This document shows positions 40,459 to 44,021 of a DNA stretch of 44,021 nucleotides, piece by piece. The stretch lies in contig WRKP01000020.1 in assembly GCA_009778035.1 (NCBI GenBank), forward strand, positions 1 to 44,021, given 5' to 3'. The stretch is from Planctomycetaceae bacterium. Lineage in GTDB: Bacteria > Planctomycetota > Planctomycetia > Pirellulales > Thermoguttaceae. How positions within the stretch are numbered: the first letter of the stretch is position 1; the number at the start of each line of letters is the position of its first letter. The notes below the pieces were generated by a model. That model was given only the letters and a program-made list of their open reading frames with translations. It was not told the DNA's origin and did not search any database. Made by a program: the position numbers and the translations under genes.

Positions 40459-40608
40459 CTAGGGCATCTTCAGAGTTGGCCTGGACGACCTTCCGTCATT
40501 CCGGCGAAAGCCGGAACCCAGAGGAACCGGCATCGCACGCAATGCCTGGATTCCGGCTTTCACTGGAATGGCGATGTTTTGTCCAAAGCAAAAATGAATA
40601 CGCTCTAG
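40459..40608. repeat. MITE A, copy 10
   Basis: 150 bp bounded on both sides by CTAG (40459-40462 and 40605-40608), with hairpins ATTCCGGCGAAAGCCGGAA and ATTCCGGCTTTCACTGGAAT and the right end TGAATACGCTCTAG. It is between rpsQ and the two-receiver gene. Apart from this element and the promoter, the 387-bp gap is empty. Confidence 0.85.
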
Positions 40609-40662
40609 CGTCTTTTGTTCTTACGCGGAGTACATACCTGACTTACATTACGGGTTCTGGCC

Positions 40663-40691
40663 TTGACAAAAGCGGGGAAATCCGCTAAAAA
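40663..40691 (+). promoter_or_regulatory. Promoter of the two-receiver gene
   Basis: TTGACA (40663-40668), 17 bp, TAAAAA (40686-40691), about 52 nt to the ATG at 40744. This argues against a start at the TTG at 40663. Confidence 0.6.
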
Positions 40692-40743
40692 TATCATCGT
40701 CATTAGACTTGTTCGACTAACGCAAAAGAAAGGCCAACAAAGA

Positions 40744-41562
40744 ATGGTGGATGAGATTTTGAATAAAATTCGCAGAAAGTTAATTCTCGTCGATGATAGC
40801 AAATTTAGCCTAATGATGGGAGAACAAAGACTCCAAGATGTTTACGACGTGTATACTGCGATTTCCGCCGAGGAAATGTTCGATACGCTTGATGTGATTC
40901 TCCCGGATGTGATCTTGCTGGACGTCAATATGCCGCACCTTGACGGCTATGAGACCATTGTGAAGTTAAAGGCCGATGTGAGATATGAGGACATTCCCGT
41001 CATCTTTGTTACAGGCAAGAGCGACGAAAACAGTATGATTCGCGGTCTTTCTCTCGGAGCCGCTGACTATATCACGAAGCCTTTTTCTGCATCCTATTTG
41101 CATGAACGCATTGAGACTCTGCTCAATCCTGACTATCAGGAAAAACTGCAAAACGAGGCTGCGACACTGAACAAGAAGAATGTGGACAAGCCGTGCGTGC
41201 TTGCCATTGACGATGTGCCGTACATGTTACGGTCTATTCAGCATGCTCTGCGGGATAAGTTTAATGTGTATACCTTATCGAAGCCGGAGATGTTAGAAAA
41301 ATGTCTGGAAAGGATGACAGTGCTTCCCAAATTGTTTTTGTTGGATTACAACATGCCGTTAATTAACGGATTCGACTTGTTTCTTCAGATACGTAGTTTG
41401 CCTGCTCATAAGCAGACGCCGATTGTTTTTTTAACGTCTGAGGCCACGATGGACAAGGTTCAGGAGGCCATCAATCTTGGAGCCAGCGATTTTATGGTAA
41501 AACCTTTTGATGCAAATGTGTTGCGTACAAAGATTACGAAGCATATTAGGGCCGTGATGTGA
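40744..41562 (+). CDS. Response regulator with two tandem receiver domains
   Basis: 272 residues from the ATG at 40744. Receiver 1 (about 12-130): KLILVDDSKFS, VILLDVNMPHLDGYE with the phosphoacceptor Asp, VIFVTGK and ITKPF. Receiver 2 (about 148-272): CVLAIDDVPYM, LFLLDYNMPLINGFD, PIVFLTSEA and MVKPF. All the acidic-pocket, Asp, Thr/Ser and Lys positions are present in both, so both look phosphorylatable. There is no output domain: the protein ends at the second receiver. It may act as a phosphorelay or protein-interaction hub. No histidine kinase is adjacent. Confidence 0.88.
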   Translation: MVDEILNKIRRKLILVDDSKFSLMMGEQRLQDVYDVYTAISAEEMFDTLDVILPDVILLDVNMPHLDGYETIVKLKADVRYEDIPVIFVTGKSDENSMIRGLSLGAADYITKPFSASYLHERIETLLNPDYQEKLQNEAATLNKKNVDKPCVLAIDDVPYMLRSIQHALRDKFNVYTLSKPEMLEKCLERMTVLPKLFLLDYNMPLINGFDLFLQIRSLPAHKQTPIVFLTSEATMDKVQEAINLGASDFMVKPFDANVLRTKITKHIRAVM

Positions 41563-41633
41563 TTGCGGGCACGCGATAACTGACGCTGCGGGCTCTGTAA
41601 ACATCACTCCGTGCTCGTTACCCGGCAAAGACG

Positions 41634-41662
41634 TTGACAATTCCGCCGTAATCGGACAAAAT
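41634..41662 (+). promoter_or_regulatory. Promoter of the carB N-terminal-half gene, leaderless type
   Basis: TTGACA (41634-41639), 17 bp, CAAAAT (41657-41662), 8 nt to the ATG at 41671. Confidence 0.7.
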
Positions 41663-41670
41663 TACTCCTT

Positions 41671-43131
41671 ATGCCAAAACGCACCGATATTAAAAAAATT
41701 GCCATCATTGGAGCAGGTCCCATTATCATCGGACAAGCCTGCGAATTCGATTACTCCGGTACCCAAGCCGTCAAAGCCCTCCGCGAAGAAGGCTACGAAG
41801 TCGTTCTCATCAATTCCAATCCCGCTACCATTATGACCGATCCCATCCAATTCGATACCGTTGGAGCGGATCAAACCTATATCGAACCCATTACGCCAGA
41901 ACACGTCATCGCCGTCCTCAAAAAAGAACGCCCCGATGCCCTGTTGCCGACGCTCGGAGGACAAACCGCTCTCAATACCGCTATGAAAGTTGCCGAAACC
42001 GGTATCCTCGAAGAACTCGGTATCGAAATGCTCGTTGCCAATAAAGATGTCATCGAACGCGCCGAAAACCGAGAAATCTTCCGCGAAACAATGCGAAAAG
42101 CCGGTATCGACCTGCCGAGAAGCGAAAATGTACGCAGTTTGGAAGAAGCCAAAGCCGTCATTGGCAAAATCGGGCTTCCCTGCGTCATTCGGCCTGCTTT
42201 TACGCTCGGCGGAACCGGCGGCGGTATTGCCTATAACAGAGAAGAATACGAGCGCATCGTCTCCGGCGGACTCGCTGCCAGTATGATTCACGAGGTCCTT
42301 ATCGAAGAATCTCTCATCGGTTGGAAAGAACTCGAAATGGAAATGATGCGGGACAAAAACGATAATGTCATCGTCGTGTGCGCCATCGAAAATTTCGACC
42401 CGATGGGCGTACACACCGGCGATTCGATTGCCGTCGCGCCGATTTTTACGATGACCGACAAGGAATATCAACGAATGCGGGACGATTCGCTGAAAATCAT
42501 TCGTGCGATTGGAATCGAAACCGGGGGCTGCAACATTCAATTTGCCCAGTGTCCGAAGACGGGCAGGCTTGTCGTGATTGAGATGAATCCCCGCGTCAGC
42601 CGCAGTTCCGCTCTTGCCTCTAAAGCGACGGGCTTTCCGATCGCCAAAGTTGCCGCCAAGGTTGCCGTCGGATATACGCTTGACGAACTCTGCAATGACA
42701 TTACGCAGACCAGCAATATGTGTTTTGAGCCTGCAATCGACTACTGTGTGGTCAAGATACCGCGATTTGCTTTTGAGAAATTTCCAGAGGGCAATGAGAC
42801 GCTTTCGGTGCAGATGAAGTCTGTTGGCGAAGCGATGGGCATTGGCCGAACATTTAAGGAGGCGTTGCATAAGACGTTGCGTTCGATGGAGAATCGGCGA
42901 TTTGGGTTGTTTAGTATTGATGATCCGCCAACGACGCTAGATGAGTTGTATCATAAGGTTACAGTGCCGACGCGAGATCGTTTGTTTCAGGTGGCGATGG
43001 CATTCAAGTTGGGCAGTGATGTGGAGACGTTGTATGGTCTGACGGGCATTGATCCGTGGTTTTTGGAGCAGGTTGCGGAACTTGTGCAGGCGGAGGTTGC
43101 GTTGGCCGCATTTGCGGAGTCTGTGGCGTAG
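41671..43131 (+). CDS. carB: Carbamoyl-phosphate synthetase large subunit, N-terminal part (CarB1)
   Basis: 486 residues equal to the first half of CarB, the carboxyphosphate-forming ATP-grasp unit plus the start of the oligomerisation domain. Motifs: [91 protein letters not shown] and [20 protein letters not shown]. It stops after [20 protein letters not shown], exactly where the oligomerisation helix would continue into LKRLGFSD at the start of the other half. The split point resembles the carB1/carB2 arrangement known in Methanocaldococcus and Aquifex. It has its own promoter, so the halves are transcribed separately. Confidence 0.94.
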   Translation: MPKRTDIKKIAIIGAGPIIIGQACEFDYSGTQAVKALREEGYEVVLINSNPATIMTDPIQFDTVGADQTYIEPITPEHVIAVLKKERPDALLPTLGGQTALNTAMKVAETGILEELGIEMLVANKDVIERAENREIFRETMRKAGIDLPRSENVRSLEEAKAVIGKIGLPCVIRPAFTLGGTGGGIAYNREEYERIVSGGLAASMIHEVLIEESLIGWKELEMEMMRDKNDNVIVVCAIENFDPMGVHTGDSIAVAPIFTMTDKEYQRMRDDSLKIIRAIGIETGGCNIQFAQCPKTGRLVVIEMNPRVSRSSALASKATGFPIAKVAAKVAVGYTLDELCNDITQTSNMCFEPAIDYCVVKIPRFAFEKFPEGNETLSVQMKSVGEAMGIGRTFKEALHKTLRSMENRRFGLFSIDDPPTTLDELYHKVTVPTRDRLFQVAMAFKLGSDVETLYGLTGIDPWFLEQVAELVQAEVALAAFAESVA

Positions 43132-43266
43132 GCAGAGAAAGGGGCCGGAGGTGTTGCGTGCGTTCGGCAAAAGCAGGGAAAAGGGCTGCTGCCGAGCCGG
43201 ACGGCCAAAACGAGTGTAAGGGATTATTCGGCTCTGTGGAGGGGTGGATTTTTGGGGTATCCCCCC

Positions 43267-43295
43267 TTGCAAAAGAGTGGCAGTCAGGGTTAAAT
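43267..43295 (+). promoter_or_regulatory. tRNA-Arg promoter
   Basis: TTGCAA (43267-43272), 17 bp, TTAAAT (43290-43295), 23 nt before the tRNA 5' end. Confidence 0.5.
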
Positions 43296-43318
43296 GGGGA
43301 CATTGTTTTTTTGGAGTT

Positions 43319-43392
<74 letters not shown>

Positions 43393-43461
43393 GTGTGCAT
43401 GGAGTTCTGCCGGAGGGGAGCAACGTTTCGCAACCGGCAAACAGTTTCTAGCCTGCGCAAA

Positions 43462-43509
43462 TGGGCGGTGGGGATTCTTGATCCCCGCCCCATCGCCCAC
43501 TTTTCTTTT
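43462..43509 (+). terminator. Rho-independent-like terminator after tRNA-Arg
   Basis: TGGGCG (43462-43467) and GGGGAT (43470-43475) pair with ATCCCC (43481-43486) and CGCCCA (43494-43499), followed by a T-rich run (cttttctttt). It is 70 nt past the tRNA. Confidence 0.6.
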
Positions 43510-43534
43510 CCCCCTTCGGGGAAGGAGGTGCGTT

Positions 43535-44021
43535 ATGAGTAGCACCGCCGTTCGAACCTCCCACGTCGGCGAACGCATCCTTGAAAAACTGGCCGAGTTT
43601 TGCCGACCGATGCAACTGTGCGAAATCGTCCGTGCCGTCGGATGCAACCGCTCGCACTGCTCCAATTTGCTCAAGCAATTCGTCGAGCACGGCCTCATCG
43701 TCCGCCTCGACGAACTCGGCAAGGTGCTCTTCCGCCTCGCATCCCAACCGGTACGGCCACCATCCCAAGATGCATGCTCACCATCCCAACCGGCATGGTC
43801 ACCATCCCACCATGCATGCTCACCATCCCAAGATGCATGCTCACCAGCCCACCATGTATGGTCACCATCCCAAGATGCATGGTCAGACGCCCTTCAATCC
43901 GTCGATTCCAGCCTCAAATCCATCGCCCGGACGCTGGAATCGGCATTTTCGGCCTGGACAGAGGCGGCCAGGGAGGCGGGCGACGCAGTCGGGAGCCTTA
44001 TCTCTCCGGCCCCGACTGCCA
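43535..44021 (+). CDS. Winged-helix-like protein with heptapeptide repeats, 3' end outside window
   Basis: An ATG at 43535 preceded by a strong AGGAGGT (43523-43529) opens a frame that runs 162 codons off the window edge. Residues about 10-70 look like an ArsR/MarR-type winged helix: VGERILEKLAEFCRPMQLCE, IVRAVGCNRSHCSNLLKQFV, EHGLIVRLDELGKVLFRLAS. Residues about 75-117 are six heptads of the form SPSQDAC/W, SPSQPAW, SPSHHAC, encoded by a 21-bp tandem repeat. Then comes a helix (LQSVDSSLKSIARTLESAFS). A DNA-binding role is inferred; no family name is offered. The canonical Shine-Dalgarno and the repeat differ from most genes in the window. Confidence 0.6.
   Translation, partial: MSSTAVRTSHVGERILEKLAEFCRPMQLCEIVRAVGCNRSHCSNLLKQFVEHGLIVRLDELGKVLFRLASQPVRPPSQDACSPSQPAWSPSHHACSPSQDACSPAHHVWSPSQDAWSDALQSVDSSLKSIARTLESAFSAWTEAAREAGDAVGSLISPAPTA
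43757..43884 (+). repeat. 21-bp tandem repeat, six units
   Basis: Units of the type CACCATCCCAAGATGCATG plus two bases, alternating CAAGATGCATG, CAACCGGCATG and CACCATGCATG variants. In frame with the 43535 gene, encoding heptapeptides. Confidence 0.85.

Noticed and set aside
40380..40688. 102-residue plus-strand frame after rpsQ
   Set aside because: It runs through MITE A copy 10 and is not protein-like.
41662..42870. 402-residue reverse-strand open frame
   Set aside because: Antisense shadow of the CarB N-half, whose ATP-grasp motifs are unambiguous.
43695..43880. Reverse-strand frame of MHLGMV-type repeats
   Set aside because: Antisense reading of the 21-bp tandem repeat; the plus-strand gene has a strong ribosome site and a sensible domain.
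43757..43884. CRISPR array
   Set aside because: The 21-bp units are directly adjacent with no spacers and are in frame with a gene.

Overview
The window is a stretch of bacterial chromosome, most likely from a planctomycete (Pirellulales-like). This is inferred from gene content, not from a marker-gene search. Supporting features are GYF_2-domain and DUF6807 proteins, a Ser/Thr kinase with the usual planctomycete N-terminal extension, DUF11 lipoproteins, an isolated type II secretion GspK, HpnE, very little operon conservation, and G+C-rich intergenic palindromes with cores such as CCGGGGGC/GCCCCCGG.

Layout. 1-1100: a partial GYF_2 gene and a frameshifted hypothetical gene. 1167-8632: GltD-like oxidoreductase, NosR/NapH-like membrane ferredoxin, CarA, an S41 protease, a hypothetical gene and Maf. 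8690-9517: a small membrane protein with an antitoxin and PIN-toxin pair. 9646-15697: HpnE, a hypothetical gene, SmpB, CoaE, an AbgT transporter and IF3. 16122-21697: DUF11 lipoprotein, acyl-activating enzyme, ArgB and PurE. 21857-26000: S14, S8, a lipoprotein, RuvX, a membrane protein, and a kinase fused to a degenerate receiver. 26323-33717: zinc-ribbon/CD225 protein, AccA, PheT, a multi-HTH protein and a secreted WD40 protein. 33873-37375: GspK, APS kinase and DUF6807. 37424-43131: the C-terminal part of CarB, then L16-L29-S17, a two-receiver regulator, and the N-terminal part of CarB. 43319-44021: tRNA-Arg and the start of a winged-helix protein with an internal heptapeptide repeat.

The most unusual theme is carbamoyl-phosphate synthetase. 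CarB is split in two, and the C-terminal half is encoded upstream of the N-terminal half. The CarA in the window has Ala in place of the nucleophilic Cys and lacks the catalytic His-x-Glu, with a C-terminus built from repeat sequence. If this is the only CarA, the enzyme should use free ammonia rather than glutamine.

Other themes are: (i) readable TTGACA/TATAAT promoters, several of which put the -10 box only 6-8 nt before the start codon, implying leaderless mRNAs; (ii) about ten copies of a roughly 150-bp palindromic MITE-like element with CTAG-type ends that supply several stop codons and one promoter; (iii) housekeeping operons that are normally conserved (S10/spc, infC-rpmI-rplT, pheST, carAB) broken into small pieces. 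I saw no CRISPR array, rRNA or intact transposase.
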